A stretch of DNA of 64,000 nt from CAUZFZ01 sp963579025 (GTDB lineage: Bacteria > Planctomycetota > Planctomycetia > Planctomycetales > Planctomycetaceae), in NCBI GenBank assembly GCA_963579025.1, contig CAUZFZ010000003.1, forward strand, positions 62,001-126,000. The letters are read 5' to 3'. Below, piece after piece: positions 43,345 to 53,282 of the stretch; the stretch's first letter is position 1; the number at the start of each line of letters is the position of its first letter. The position numbers and the translations under genes were made by a program. The notes below the pieces were generated by a model. It saw nothing but the letters and a program-made list of their open reading frames with translations, searched no databases and had not been told where the DNA came from.

Positions 43345-44118
43345 TTACCGTCCGCTGCGGACTTCTTCGATTCGCTGGACGGCGTAGACGGGCTTGTTGA
43401 GCTGATCGAGGCGGCGGGTGTCGAACTCGCCGCTGACTCGGATCAGGCGACCTGAAAAGCGAGGGTCCAGTTGGACATCACCTCTGAGCTGGATTTCTCC
43501 CCCGAGCTGGTCGTGGACGTTTGGGCTCAGGTCGTACAGCAGGTGCCACGCTTTCGATTCCGCGTCGAACTCGGCGACTCCCTGAAACCAGCGGTACTGA
43601 GGATCATGGGCGAATCCAGCATCGGCCGGATCGGACAACTGGTCTTCCAGTGAAACAGACACGACCGGACTGCGACCGGTCGCCTCGGACAGCACCACGG
43701 GTTCGCGAAATCGGAGCAGGTCAGGCTGGCCCGGTGCGGTCAGTCGACCAACCGGCGATTGCGGTGTCTGGAACTGCGATGACCGCAGTCCGCCAGGAGC
43801 CTGTGTCAGATTTTCACCGGGCTCACGTGGAGCTGGGACGGGATTGGCCGATGCGCCGCCTGGTTCGGGTGCTTGAAGCTGACGGTCGGGTCCGAAACTG
43901 GACGGCGGCGTCACGACGCTCCCCGATGGACTGCCCACTGCATCACCGGGCATGACAAATGTGGACTGCGGCGCCGTCTGCAACGGCGGAAACATCGGTT
44001 GTCCGCCGGGAGCCATCATTCCGGGGTGGGTGCCCCACGGGTGGTACGAGTAACAACCGGTCAGCGAGAGCAGACCGATTCCAACGAACAGCCCGAACAG
44101 TGACCCGATTCTTGACAT
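43345..44118 (-). CDS. Pro/Gly-rich lipoprotein, unknown family
   Basis: 257 residues from the ATG at 44118; the frame extends to 44475 but that part is antisense to the glycosyltransferase start. Lipobox LLSLTGC after FGLFVGIG. Residues about 25-120 are Pro/Gly/Gln-rich and probably disordered (HPGMMAPGGQPMFPPLQTAP). Residues about 130-257 look like a beta-rich domain (YRWFQGVAEFDAESKAWHLL, GEIQLRGDVQLDPRFSGRLI). No family recognised. Diverges from the GT39-like gene. Confidence 0.75.
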   Translation of the reverse strand: MSRIGSLFGLFVGIGLLSLTGCYSYHPWGTHPGMMAPGGQPMFPPLQTAPQSTFVMPGDAVGSPSGSVVTPPSSFGPDRQLQAPEPGGASANPVPAPREPGENLTQAPGGLRSSQFQTPQSPVGRLTAPGQPDLLRFREPVVLSEATGRSPVVSVSLEDQLSDPADAGFAHDPQYRWFQGVAEFDAESKAWHLLYDLSPNVHDQLGGEIQLRGDVQLDPRFSGRLIRVSGEFDTRRLDQLNKPVYAVQRIEEVRSGR

Positions 44119-44269
44119 CGTGCATTCCCTTGCAGTGGACCATTGCGTCGTCGGTACCGGCGATCGAGCCGTCCCTGGCTCGTGTGAAGGGGCGCGATTC
44201 TCAGGAAACCCTGAAATCGTGTCCAGACCGGAATCTGGCCTGGGTTCGCATATTGACCCGGTTTTTCCG

Positions 44270-45595
44270 ATGGTCGTACGATCCGCCCTCATTCCGCAGG
44301 GGGAATCGAGACAGGAAGCTCGACGCGCGACCGTGACAAAGGAAGTCATCTGGGTCCTGATGCTGGCTTTGACTCTCCGCGTGGGAGGTGCGCTCGGGCT
44401 GCATGCATACCTTGCCGACAAACGCGTGTTTCTGATTCCCGGCGATGCGAATGGATACTGGGAACTGGGACACAAGCTGGCCGTTGGCGAGGACTATGCA
44501 ATTTACGAACCACCGCGGCGCGTCATGCGCATGCCGGGATTCCCGTTGTTTCTTGCGGCGTCGATACGCATCGGGGGAAACCGTCTTTTGTTCACTCGTT
44601 TGCTGCTGGCAGTCGTTGGCGCTGCAGCGTGCGGGTTGGTGATCTGGCTCGGTCAGACACTGGTTGATCCGCGTACTGGACTGCTGGCCGGACTGATTAC
44701 GGCGTTATCGCCGACTCTGATCGGATTCAGCGTGGTGATCCTTTCCGAAACACTGTTCGCCGCCTGTCTTCTGGGGAGCCTGGTGCTTCTGGCAAAGCTG
44801 GCCATGACGTGGGGAAGCGCTGAAACCAAACCAACGCGTTTTCGACTGGCGATTGGCGCGGGAGTGGCCATTGCACTCGCATGTTATGTACGGCCAAGCT
44901 GGCTGCTGGTCGCGCCTCTGTTTGGACTGGCTCACGTTTTCGCGGCATGGTTCGGTCGGGCATCCGAAACAAGGCCACGACGGGCGGTCGTCGAAGCCGC
45001 GTGCGTGATGCTCGGTCTGGCCGTCACGATCTCGCCGTGGGCGATTCGCAACCAGATCGTTACGGGACACTTCATCCCGACGACGCTGTGGGTCGGACCG
45101 AGCCTGTACGACGGATTCAATCCCGACGCATCCGGCGACAGTGATATGGAGTTCTTCGAACGCGACCGACTGCTTGATCAGATGTCCGAATACGAGATGG
45201 ATCGCGAGTACCGTCGTCGCGCCGGTGACTTCATCTCAGAGAACCCCGGACGGGCGATCGAACTGGGATTTGCCAAACTGGGTCGGTTCTGGTCGCTATG
45301 GCCGAATGCCAGTCAATTCAACGATTTGTGGCTGAAAGCGTTGGTGACCGTGGCCACTATGTCGATGTTCGTATTCGCGGCGATCGGGGCCTGGAGAGTG
45401 CGGCGGGACGTGCGACTGCTGCTGTTGAGTCTGGGGCCTGTTGTTTACTTCTCGGTCATCCATAGCGTCTTTGTGGGATCACTCCGCTATCGGTTACCGG
45501 CGGAATATCCATTACTGATTCTCGCGGCGGTCGGAGTGCTGGCGGTCTGGGACCGATATCGGTCGGTGGCGGATCCGCCCGCAGAGATTGCCTGA
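44270..45595 (+). CDS. GT39-like membrane glycosyltransferase
   Basis: 441 residues from the ATG at 44270; an upstream ATG at 44120 would add 50 residues without coding character. About ten hydrophobic helices. The first luminal loop has the expected acidic residue in FLIPGDANGYWELGHKLAVG, then RRVMRMPGFPLFLAASIRIG, as in dolichyl-phosphate-mannose/ArnT-type transferases using a polyprenyl-linked sugar. ISPWAIRNQIVTGHFIPTTL is another typical segment. Donor and acceptor unknown; it could glycosylate exported proteins or lipids. Confidence 0.82.
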   Translation: MVVRSALIPQGESRQEARRATVTKEVIWVLMLALTLRVGGALGLHAYLADKRVFLIPGDANGYWELGHKLAVGEDYAIYEPPRRVMRMPGFPLFLAASIRIGGNRLLFTRLLLAVVGAAACGLVIWLGQTLVDPRTGLLAGLITALSPTLIGFSVVILSETLFAACLLGSLVLLAKLAMTWGSAETKPTRFRLAIGAGVAIALACYVRPSWLLVAPLFGLAHVFAAWFGRASETRPRRAVVEAACVMLGLAVTISPWAIRNQIVTGHFIPTTLWVGPSLYDGFNPDASGDSDMEFFERDRLLDQMSEYEMDREYRRRAGDFISENPGRAIELGFAKLGRFWSLWPNASQFNDLWLKALVTVATMSMFVFAAIGAWRVRRDVRLLLLSLGPVVYFSVIHSVFVGSLRYRLPAEYPLLILAAVGVLAVWDRYRSVADPPAEIA

Positions 45596-45881
45596 ATTGC
45601 CGGACGCGAGATGAACGACTGCCGTGTGCCTGATTCGCTCGATGGGAACCGTGATGCACGTGGCCCGATTGAGTTTTGTACGCCATCCTGGATGTGGACT
45701 GATCGTGATCGAAGTCGTCGTACAGTTCCTGAAACACAGAGCCTGTGCGACGCCCCTGCGTAACGGGTCATTCCTGTCAAACCGGACTGTCCCCTTGAAT
45801 TACCCACCGTGCGAGACGTGAACCGCGCCAGAAAACTGTTCTGACTGCGATATTTAAGTTTGTTTCTCTAGAGGTCATCCC

Positions 45882-48800
45882 GTGTTCCGAACCATGCGCA
45901 AAGTCTGCAAGTGGGTCCTTGTGATCCTGCTGGTTCTGACCGTGGCCACGGCCGGTGTCGGGTACTACTACTATTCGAAGAGCGACGAACTGCTCCAGCG
46001 CGCTCTGCTGTCGGCCTTGAAGAAGTGGGCACCGGACGCCGATGTCCAGCTTGGCCGTTGTCGACTCGACTGGTACGGCCGCGTGCATGTGGAAACATTG
46101 AGCCTGGGGCTGCCTGGCGAGGACGGCACTTTCGTCGAATTGCCAGAGACGATCGTCGATCTGGATCGTGAAGCGTTTCTGGAACGGCAGGACGTTGTTG
46201 TCAGCACGGTCAAACTGGTGCAACCGCGGGTGGAGCTGTTCCGCGATCTCGACGGCGTCTGGAACTGGCAGAAGCTGCCGCCATTGCCGGTCTCCCAGGG
46301 ACGACGCACCAGTCTCCCTACCTGCGAACTTGAGGATGCTCAACTGGTGCTCCGGATCGCCCAGCCGGATCTGCCCGAACCGAGCGTGCTGGAACTCGAC
46401 AACGTCGATCTGAAACTGACGCCCAGTGGCAAGCGAAACCTGTTGATCGAAGGCACGACCAACATTGAGCGCGTCGGGCGACTCATGATCGAAGGTCGGC
46501 TCGATGTTGACTCGCGCACGGGCTCGTTGACTGGTCGACTTTCCGGACTGTCGGTTGATCGCAGCCTGCTGAGTTTGATCTCCGGGTTCGAGCCGCGTGC
46601 CGCGCAGCAGATTGCATCCATCGAACAGATCATGCGTGATCAGATGCTGCGACAGCCCGATCCCAAAAGTAAGTCGCCGTTTTCGATCGAGGGCATCGGT
46701 CTGAAGGAAACCGGCGTCGTGGACATGTTCCAGCCTGCAGCGTCGGTGAGTGCATCACCGCAAGATCGCCTGGCTGCGGGGCGGATAAGAGGAGGCAGCG
46801 CAATTCGTTCTACCGCTGGATCATCGGCGATGCCGGTCATCATTAATGCATCAGCGGGCAGCGCGACGCTTCCGAAACCTCATGGAATTCCGGCACTGGT
46901 GATCGGCGAAGAAGATTCCGTGCTCGGTCTGCGGGCGGACCTGGATGTCTCGTTCCGACTGAACATCCCAACCGCCGGAGCCCGTCCGGAAGTGCGAGTT
47001 GTCGTCGATGTGACCGGCGGCGAAATCACAAACACCGCTCTGCCGTTCCCGCTCGAAGCGCTGTCCGGCCAGATCGACTGCACCGAGCAGGAAGTCACTA
47101 TCCGCAAACTGTCCGGCATTAACGGACCAACGAAACTGGAGGTCAACGGCGCCGTCTTTCGCACGGACGCCGGACAAAGCGGCCGGATCGACGTGCAGTT
47201 GACGAACCTGGCGTGTGACGAGCGATTGCGGAACCGCCTGTCGACCGGCTTCGGACGCATTTACGACATCCACCATCCCAGCGGCTTTCTCGATATGAAA
47301 GTCAGCCTGACGGGAACCGACGGCCAATGGAAACCCGGCGGGCTGGTCGTCACGGCGAAACAATGTTCCGTGTCGCACGACTTCTTCCCCTACCCGGTCC
47401 ATAACGCCGTTGGGTCGATTTCACAGAATGGCAAGGACCTGGAAATCGACATTCTGGGTTATGTCGGAACGCGGCCCATTTCGCTGAAGGGGGTCGTCAG
47501 GAACCCCGGTCCCGAAGCACGGCTCAAATTCGACATCGAGGTCGAAGACCTGCCACTGGATGAAACGTTCTATGCGGCATGCAACGACTCGCTGAAAGCC
47601 ACGCTGAACTCAATGAATCTTGGCGGTCTGGTCGACGGCCACGTGACAATCGAGCGGCAGCCGGGTGAAGGCCAGAAGATGCGGCCTACGCTGACGGGTT
47701 GGCTCAAGAACGGCACCATGGCGTTTGAGAGCTTTCCCTATCGTGTGAATGAACTCAGTGGCAGGCTCGATTTCGACGGGCAGGACTGGTCATTCACCAA
47801 ACTGCAGGGGGTGCATGGTGACGCAAAGCTCGGTGCCGAAGGTTCGTACGTCACATCAACCGGCTTGCCTGGTGAACTGAACCTGACGGTGACCACCGAG
47901 AACGCGGCGATCGACGAGTCGCTGCGACTGGCGATGCCGCCGAATCTCCAGGAGATGTGGGCCGAGTTCTCGCCGTCCGGCACCATCGAGCGATGTGTGA
48001 CGAAGGCGTATTGGAGAAAGGGCCAACCCGCACGAATCACTCTGCCCGAGCTGATCGTCACCAACAGCCGCATCCAAATGGCTGCGTTTCCGTGGGAGAT
48101 GACCGACGGCGATGCGTCGTTCCGCTACGACATCGACGACGAGTCCGGAGTCGCATGGTTATCAGTGAACTCGTACACGGGCCGGCACGGCAACACCCAA
48201 CTCACCGCGCAGGGCTCTGTGCAGATCGAGCCGAACGGCGACTGGTGGGTACGCCTGCCACAATGGTCTGCCATCGACTTCGCGGCCGATGATTCGTTCC
48301 TGACCGCGGTGAGTCCAGACCTTGCAAGTGTTTTCAGCGCGTTCGACCCGCAGAAGAAAATGAATGTCTCAGGGATGCTGCAGTTTCGCGGGAAACCCGA
48401 TCCACGAATTCCCATGACCGCGGCGTGGGATGTCGCAGCCACTCTGAAGGGCAACCGACTTGCCGTCGGTGTCGACCTGGATGACGTGCATGGGCGTCTG
48501 ACTTCATCCGGACAGTGGAATGGTTTTGAAGTCGTCGATGGAAAAGGCCAGATCGATCTCAAAACGCTGACCTTGCTGGATGGTTATCGGCTACACAACA
48601 TTCGTGGTCCGTTCCGGGTCGGAAATGGTGAAGTCTGGGCGGGTTCGCGCGACATTCTTGAGGGGAAGACGGGGCGACCGATCCGTCCGGACGAGCAGAT
48701 CACGGCTGATTTCGTTGGTGGAGTGTTGAGCATCAACACAAAGTCTTCGACCGGAGCCCAACCGAAGTATTCTGCCCGCATCAATCTGTCGCATGGTCGG

Positions 48801-49436
48801 CTTGAGCAGTATGCGAAGCTGTACATGAACAGCAGCGACCGATTGCAGGGCGTAATGAATGGTTGGGTCAATCTGGAAGGTGCTGGTACCAATCCCGACA
48901 ACCTGACCGGCAAGGGGCAACTGCAGATCGACCCGGCGGCCTTGTATCAGATGCCGGTCATCCTGCAGGTCATGAACGCGCTGACGATCGCCCCTCAGGA
49001 CAATGCGTTTTTTGAGTACGCACGAGTGGATTTCCAGATCAGGAAACAGCGTTTCGAATTCAGTGCGATTGACCTCGTTGGAACCCCGATGCAGTTACGA
49101 GGTCAAGGTACGGCATCATTCGACGGCAACCTGGCTCTGAAATTCGTCTCGATGCTGCCGAACAATCCGCGCGCCATGGCCCGGCGACCTGGCATCTGGA
49201 TACCGATTCTGACCGACGCGATTGGGTTAATTGGTGGTGTGGGAAATCTGGTCGGAGTCGTTGTTGAAGTCAGCGGCAAGACGTCGAACCCAACAACTCG
49301 CGTCATTCCGGCACGAAATCTGGATGACGCACTGCGAGGCTTTGTCAATTCTCTGAAACCGATTCCGCTGACGCCGCCGGCGCCGCCTCGACTGCCTCCC
49401 GTCGCGGGTTCAAAGCCATCGACGCGGCCTCGTTAG
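45882..49436 (+). CDS. Large AsmA-like/TamB-like envelope protein
   Basis: 1184 residues from GTG 45882 (GAGG about 7 bp upstream; an ATG at 45894 is the alternative). One N-terminal membrane helix (VCKWVLVILLVLTVATAGVG), then a very long beta-rich domain. The C-terminal part, NLTGKGQLQIDPAALYQMPV, followed by FFEYARVDFQIRKQRFEFSA and LVGTPMQLRGQGTASFDGNL, resembles the AsmA C-terminal region. Such bridge-like proteins form hydrophobic grooves for lipid transport between inner and outer membranes. The tail is Pro-rich. Stands alone on its strand. Confidence 0.82.
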   Translation: MFRTMRKVCKWVLVILLVLTVATAGVGYYYYSKSDELLQRALLSALKKWAPDADVQLGRCRLDWYGRVHVETLSLGLPGEDGTFVELPETIVDLDREAFLERQDVVVSTVKLVQPRVELFRDLDGVWNWQKLPPLPVSQGRRTSLPTCELEDAQLVLRIAQPDLPEPSVLELDNVDLKLTPSGKRNLLIEGTTNIERVGRLMIEGRLDVDSRTGSLTGRLSGLSVDRSLLSLISGFEPRAAQQIASIEQIMRDQMLRQPDPKSKSPFSIEGIGLKETGVVDMFQPAASVSASPQDRLAAGRIRGGSAIRSTAGSSAMPVIINASAGSATLPKPHGIPALVIGEEDSVLGLRADLDVSFRLNIPTAGARPEVRVVVDVTGGEITNTALPFPLEALSGQIDCTEQEVTIRKLSGINGPTKLEVNGAVFRTDAGQSGRIDVQLTNLACDERLRNRLSTGFGRIYDIHHPSGFLDMKVSLTGTDGQWKPGGLVVTAKQCSVSHDFFPYPVHNAVGSISQNGKDLEIDILGYVGTRPISLKGVVRNPGPEARLKFDIEVEDLPLDETFYAACNDSLKATLNSMNLGGLVDGHVTIERQPGEGQKMRPTLTGWLKNGTMAFESFPYRVNELSGRLDFDGQDWSFTKLQGVHGDAKLGAEGSYVTSTGLPGELNLTVTTENAAIDESLRLAMPPNLQEMWAEFSPSGTIERCVTKAYWRKGQPARITLPELIVTNSRIQMAAFPWEMTDGDASFRYDIDDESGVAWLSVNSYTGRHGNTQLTAQGSVQIEPNGDWWVRLPQWSAIDFAADDSFLTAVSPDLASVFSAFDPQKKMNVSGMLQFRGKPDPRIPMTAAWDVAATLKGNRLAVGVDLDDVHGRLTSSGQWNGFEVVDGKGQIDLKTLTLLDGYRLHNIRGPFRVGNGEVWAGSRDILEGKTGRPIRPDEQITADFVGGVLSINTKSSTGAQPKYSARINLSHGRLEQYAKLYMNSSDRLQGVMNGWVNLEGAGTNPDNLTGKGQLQIDPAALYQMPVILQVMNALTIAPQDNAFFEYARVDFQIRKQRFEFSAIDLVGTPMQLRGQGTASFDGNLALKFVSMLPNNPRAMARRPGIWIPILTDAIGLIGGVGNLVGVVVEVSGKTSNPTTRVIPARNLDDALRGFVNSLKPIPLTPPAPPRLPPVAGSKPSTRPR

Positions 49437-49441
49437 AGCCT

Positions 49442-49504
49442 GTAGCCGAACTCGCCAGAGTTTGGTTTCGCCGGGTCCGGCCAAAGTCTCGCGACTTCGG
49501 CTAC
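49442..49504. repeat. 24-bp inverted repeat (GTAGCCGAA...TTTGG type)
   Basis: Arms 49442-49465 and 49481-49504 pair at 21 of 24 positions around a 15-nt spacer. Located between the convergent AsmA-like and clpS genes, so it may terminate both; no U-run. Probably a dispersed element. Confidence 0.7.
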
Positions 49505-49532
49505 CCCTCAATACACGACCGACACAACACCG

Positions 49533-49889
49533 CTAATCGACCGGCTCGATCGTGGCGGACATCGCCCCCTGACAACGAGCGATGACTTCGTCACGGCCGA
49601 ATGCGTGAATCTGATCGCGCTTCAATTCGGCATGCTCCAGCGTCGTGGTCAGGCAGATCACGCGACCGGTCGTATCGACTTCCTTTGCGAACTGGAAACC
49701 TTTCTCGGGTTCGTAAGCAAACAACTCCTGCATCATGCGGATGACGTACTCGTAGGAGTGGTCGTCGTCGTCCCACAAGAGCACGTTGTACCGTGGAACT
49801 TTTCGCGGCTTCTGCGCTGATCGCTCGCGCTGTTTCGCGCGCGGCCTCACCGTCGGTTCGCTGACTGCTGCAGATTTTTCGGTCGACAT
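49533..49889 (-). CDS. clpS: ATP-dependent Clp protease adaptor ClpS
   Basis: 118 residues from the ATG at 49889. After a charged disordered tail, the ClpS core reads PRYNVLLWDDDDHSYEYVIR, followed by MMQELFAYEPEKGFQFAKEV, DTTGRVICLTTTLEHAELKR and DQIHAFG. It delivers N-degron substrates to ClpA/ClpC. The usual N-D pair before the first helix reads D-D here, which may shift substrate preference. No clpA gene is adjacent, as is common in planctomycetes. Confidence 0.88.
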   Translation of the reverse strand: MSTEKSAAVSEPTVRPRAKQRERSAQKPRKVPRYNVLLWDDDDHSYEYVIRMMQELFAYEPEKGFQFAKEVDTTGRVICLTTTLEHAELKRDQIHAFGRDEVIARCQGAMSATIEPVD

Positions 49890-49942
49890 GACTTGATCCC
49901 TGGCTGAACGACCCTGGAATTCGGGAATGTCTGCCCCTACAT

Positions 49943-51034
49943 CTAACTCAGTCGCTTCAACTTTGTAATGCGCCCCGTGGCAACCCATTCCGCGACGAAG
50001 ATGTTCCCGTCCGCGTCGAAGCAGGCGTCGTGCGGATGAACGAAGCGTCCGTCCTGCCATTGTTTTCGGTCGTTGCGAATGCCCTTTTTCGTCGTGATCC
50101 GCTCGACGTCGGCGCCAAGCTGCGCGACCACTTTGTTCTTTTCGTCAAGCAGTGTGACCCGAGCATGCAATTCTGGCACCAGCAGCAGGTTTTTCCATGA
50201 GTCGACGTTGGCCGGCAGACCGTAACCGGTCAGCGTCTCCAGGTATTTGCCGTCGAGTGTCATGTACTGCAGCGTGTGATGCGCGCGGTCACAGATCACG
50301 ACCTGCTGCTCGCGTCCGGGCCGGCGATCGATCCAGATACCATGCGGAGTCGCGAACCGTCCTTCACCCGGACCGGGACCGCCGAACTTGGAGACCCAGT
50401 TCCCGTCCTTGTCGTAACGATGCACGTAGAACGAACCGTATCCATCGGTGAGCAGGAATCCCCCGTCATCCAGGAACGCGAAGTTCGTTGGCATGAAACG
50501 GTCGCGGCCCCAGATCTTCTGGCGATCCTTGTCTTCGTTGGCGGCGTACACTTCAGACTCCATGGGAGCGTATTTCTCCCACACGGTCTCGCCCTTGAGT
50601 GTCATTTTCGCGAAGGATTTCACCTGCTGGTACGCGCAGACGTAAAGAAACTCTTCGCCACTTTCTTCACGCACTTCGATACCGTGCCCGCCACCCTGAA
50701 ACTGACTTCCAAACGCGCGGATGAACTTGCCCTGAGCATCAAACACGAAAATCGACGGGTGATCCTTCTTGCCCGCGTGACCTTCGTGAATGACGTACAG
50801 ATTCTGAGCCTTGTCGACTGCGACGTTGTGAGTTGTCTGCCAGGTGTACTGAGACGGTAACTCGGGAAAATCATGAATCACCTCGAAGCGATGCTCGCCT
50901 TCTCCGACGACAGGAGCTGCTCCTGTCTTGCTTGCCACGATCGCGGCGGGCGCTGCAATCGTTGCTGCAGTCGCGGTCGCGGTGGTCGCCAGAAACTCAC
51001 GACGAGACACGGATCGATGCTGCGACTGGCTCAT
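49943..51034 (-). CDS. Tat-exported NHL/six-bladed beta-propeller protein
   Basis: 363 residues. A Tat signal (SVSRREFLATTATATAATIA) opens the protein. NHL-type blades follow: HNVAVDKAQNLYVIHEGHAG, IFVFDAQGKFIRAFGSQFQG, FATPHGIWIDRRPGREQQVV, FVHPHDACFDADGNIFVAEW. Similar exported propellers are common in planctomycetes, often annotated as peptidylglycine-lyase-like or 6-bladed propeller proteins; enzymatic function is unproven. A 53-bp gap separates it from clpS on the same strand. Confidence 0.88.
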   Translation of the reverse strand: MSQSQHRSVSRREFLATTATATAATIAAPAAIVASKTGAAPVVGEGEHRFEVIHDFPELPSQYTWQTTHNVAVDKAQNLYVIHEGHAGKKDHPSIFVFDAQGKFIRAFGSQFQGGGHGIEVREESGEEFLYVCAYQQVKSFAKMTLKGETVWEKYAPMESEVYAANEDKDRQKIWGRDRFMPTNFAFLDDGGFLLTDGYGSFYVHRYDKDGNWVSKFGGPGPGEGRFATPHGIWIDRRPGREQQVVICDRAHHTLQYMTLDGKYLETLTGYGLPANVDSWKNLLLVPELHARVTLLDEKNKVVAQLGADVERITTKKGIRNDRKQWQDGRFVHPHDACFDADGNIFVAEWVATGRITKLKRLS

Positions 51035-51212
51035 CGGATTCTCCCTCGGATGATTTGTGCAGAGCGAGGCGGACAGGTGAAGCAGTCAACGTAACCTGCC
51101 GAACGGACTTGTGCCACCGGCCGTGCGTGAGGCTGCGAAGAAGTCGAGAGACAGGCCCTTGCTGAGCAATTACCGCGCGGCGTGCCACTGGAAATGGGCC
51201 GCGTCATTCGCG

Positions 51213-53033
51213 TCAGGGGCGTCGCTGAAAGCCGACCATGCAGATGTCGTCCGTCTGTGGATGACCCTCGATGAACGCACTCATGTTATCGACAATACCG
51301 GTAATCAGTTCCGCGACTTCCATCTGACTAGCGCCCGCGAATTCGACCAGACGGCTTGTCCCGTACAACTCGCGGTCCGGCTTCATCGCCTCAGTGACAC
51401 CATCGGTATACAACAGCCAGGTATCGCCAGGCTTGATCGGACACGTCTGCTGCTGAAAGACCTGGTCCGGGATAATTCCCAGTGGCAGTCCGGAATCTTC
51501 ACTTTCGATCAATTCCACCTTGCCGTCAGCATGGCGAACGACGGGTGGCAGGTGCCCTGCACTGACAACTTTCGCTTCCTGACGTACGGGGTCGACGGAC
51601 ACGATCGCACAGGTAATGAACCGATGCCCCAGGCCACTGGTGGCGATCTCTGAATTGAGGCCGGTCATCGCCTCGGCGGGTGAGTCTGCTGTCATCAGGT
51701 GCATACGTGCGGCGGAATAGAGGCGTGCCATCAACAGCGCCGCAGCCACACCTTTGCCCGCTACATCGGCGACGGTCACGACAATGTGACCGTTCGGCAA
51801 AGTGACGTAGTCGAAATAGTCACCACCCACATGCTGTGCTGCTTCGTAGTAGTGCGCGAATTCGTAATCCGGATGTTCGGGACGCTGATTCGGGAGGAAC
51901 CCCAACTGAACCTGCATCGCGAATTCCAGTTCCCGCTCCATTTCCCGCTGGCTCAGCAGGGCATGGTGCAGATTCGAATTCTCGACGGCCAGAGTGCACT
52001 GGCTGGCAACGTTCACCAGCAGATCGAGATCGTCCTCATTGAAACGTGACCGCAGATCGAATGTCGTAATCTGAATCACTCCCAGACGATCGTCGTCCTG
52101 AGTGATCAGCGGGACGCACATCATCGAGCGAATCCGCAATCCTGACAGGCTCTCGCTGCTGGCGAAGCGGCTGTCGTCGCTGGCGTCGGCACTCAGGATC
52201 GCCTCGCCGCTGCGAAGCGTTCGGTTAACGATCGTCCGGCTGATCGACATATTGTCGTCGTCGGCGTGACGGTTGCGGAAGGCGCGAATCTGGGGCTCGC
52301 TGTGGTCGTCGACCATTGCGACAAAGCCCTGATCTGCCTGCGGGTAAATCGTGAACAGTGCGTCGAGCAGGTTGGGCAGAACTTCGTCGATGTCCAGGAC
52401 TCGTCCCAGAGACTTACCGATCTCCAGCACGGCTCGTAGTTTGACCTCCGGCTTCACGCTTAGACGCACACCCGATCTCGATCGGGCATCGATGCGTGAA
52501 ATGATCGACGATCGTTCGCTCGAATCCTCGTCAAGTTCACCGGTATCACCGACAGTCGCCTTGGCGGCGCGGTCGTCGTCATCGTCGTCGAATTCGGGCT
52601 TGGTGTATTTGACAGCCGGCCGAGTGGATGACGACGACTGGCTGGCGGCGTGATACACGTACGAATGTTCGCAAACCGCGACAACATCCCCGTCCTGCAG
52701 CATCGTCGGCTTGAGGACGTCAACATCGTTCAATTGTGTGCCGTTGCGACTACGCAGATCTTCGACGAAGTACGTTCCGTGCGACTGCGTGATCTGTGCG
52801 TGCTGACGGCTGACAGCACCGTCGTCCAACGGAACCGTACAACTCGGATGCCGTCCGAATGTGATGCGATCACCATCCAGAGGAACCGTGTTTCCGGCGC
52901 TCGCACCTCTCAGAATTGTCAGACTGGCCGCCACGAACTGGCTCTCCACGGAAGTCTTGCGTGATGTGAGGGAGCGGAAAAAAACCGCCCGGTTTCGATA
53001 CGGTCGAAAATGGAATGACCCAGCCGGCAGCAT
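51213..53033 (-). CDS. FHA-GAF-PP2C (SpoIIE/RsbU-type) phosphatase
   Basis: 606 residues from the ATG at 53033; a GTG at 52949 starts closer to the FHA domain and is possible. FHA at about 45-120 (RITFGRHPSCTVPLDDGAVS, SRNGTQLNDVD), an acidic linker (FDDDDDDRA), GAF at about 205-360 (GVIQITTFDLRSRFNEDDLD) and a PPM phosphatase at about 390-603 (HVGGDYFDYVTLPNGHIVVT, VADVAGKGVAAALLMARLYS, TDDICMVGFQ) with metal-binding Asp residues. It probably antagonises Ser/Thr kinases or acts on an anti-sigma antagonist. It lies close to a kinase and an ECF sigma factor. Confidence 0.92.
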   Translation of the reverse strand: MLPAGSFHFRPYRNRAVFFRSLTSRKTSVESQFVAASLTILRGASAGNTVPLDGDRITFGRHPSCTVPLDDGAVSRQHAQITQSHGTYFVEDLRSRNGTQLNDVDVLKPTMLQDGDVVAVCEHSYVYHAASQSSSSTRPAVKYTKPEFDDDDDDRAAKATVGDTGELDEDSSERSSIISRIDARSRSGVRLSVKPEVKLRAVLEIGKSLGRVLDIDEVLPNLLDALFTIYPQADQGFVAMVDDHSEPQIRAFRNRHADDDNMSISRTIVNRTLRSGEAILSADASDDSRFASSESLSGLRIRSMMCVPLITQDDDRLGVIQITTFDLRSRFNEDDLDLLVNVASQCTLAVENSNLHHALLSQREMERELEFAMQVQLGFLPNQRPEHPDYEFAHYYEAAQHVGGDYFDYVTLPNGHIVVTVADVAGKGVAAALLMARLYSAARMHLMTADSPAEAMTGLNSEIATSGLGHRFITCAIVSVDPVRQEAKVVSAGHLPPVVRHADGKVELIESEDSGLPLGIIPDQVFQQQTCPIKPGDTWLLYTDGVTEAMKPDRELYGTSRLVEFAGASQMEVAELITGIVDNMSAFIEGHPQTDDICMVGFQRRP

Positions 53034-53282
53034 CCGTAAAGCCAGCCCCCTCGTTTGCCCGCCCGAATTCTAACTCTGTTCGAGGCACGGAACAATCAGA
53101 TGGCGATGATCGAAGAGTGTTGCCGCGTACGCGATTTGGCTGCGAACGCTGGTAGTTGACGAACGGGATGGTGGTCAGTAAGGACTGTGGCAGTGTGCGT
53201 TTTTTCACCCGCCTGTGTAGACTCGCGGCTGTGAGTCTGTCGTTTGGAGCGAACAATCGACCAGTCCTTGAGGAGCCATCCG

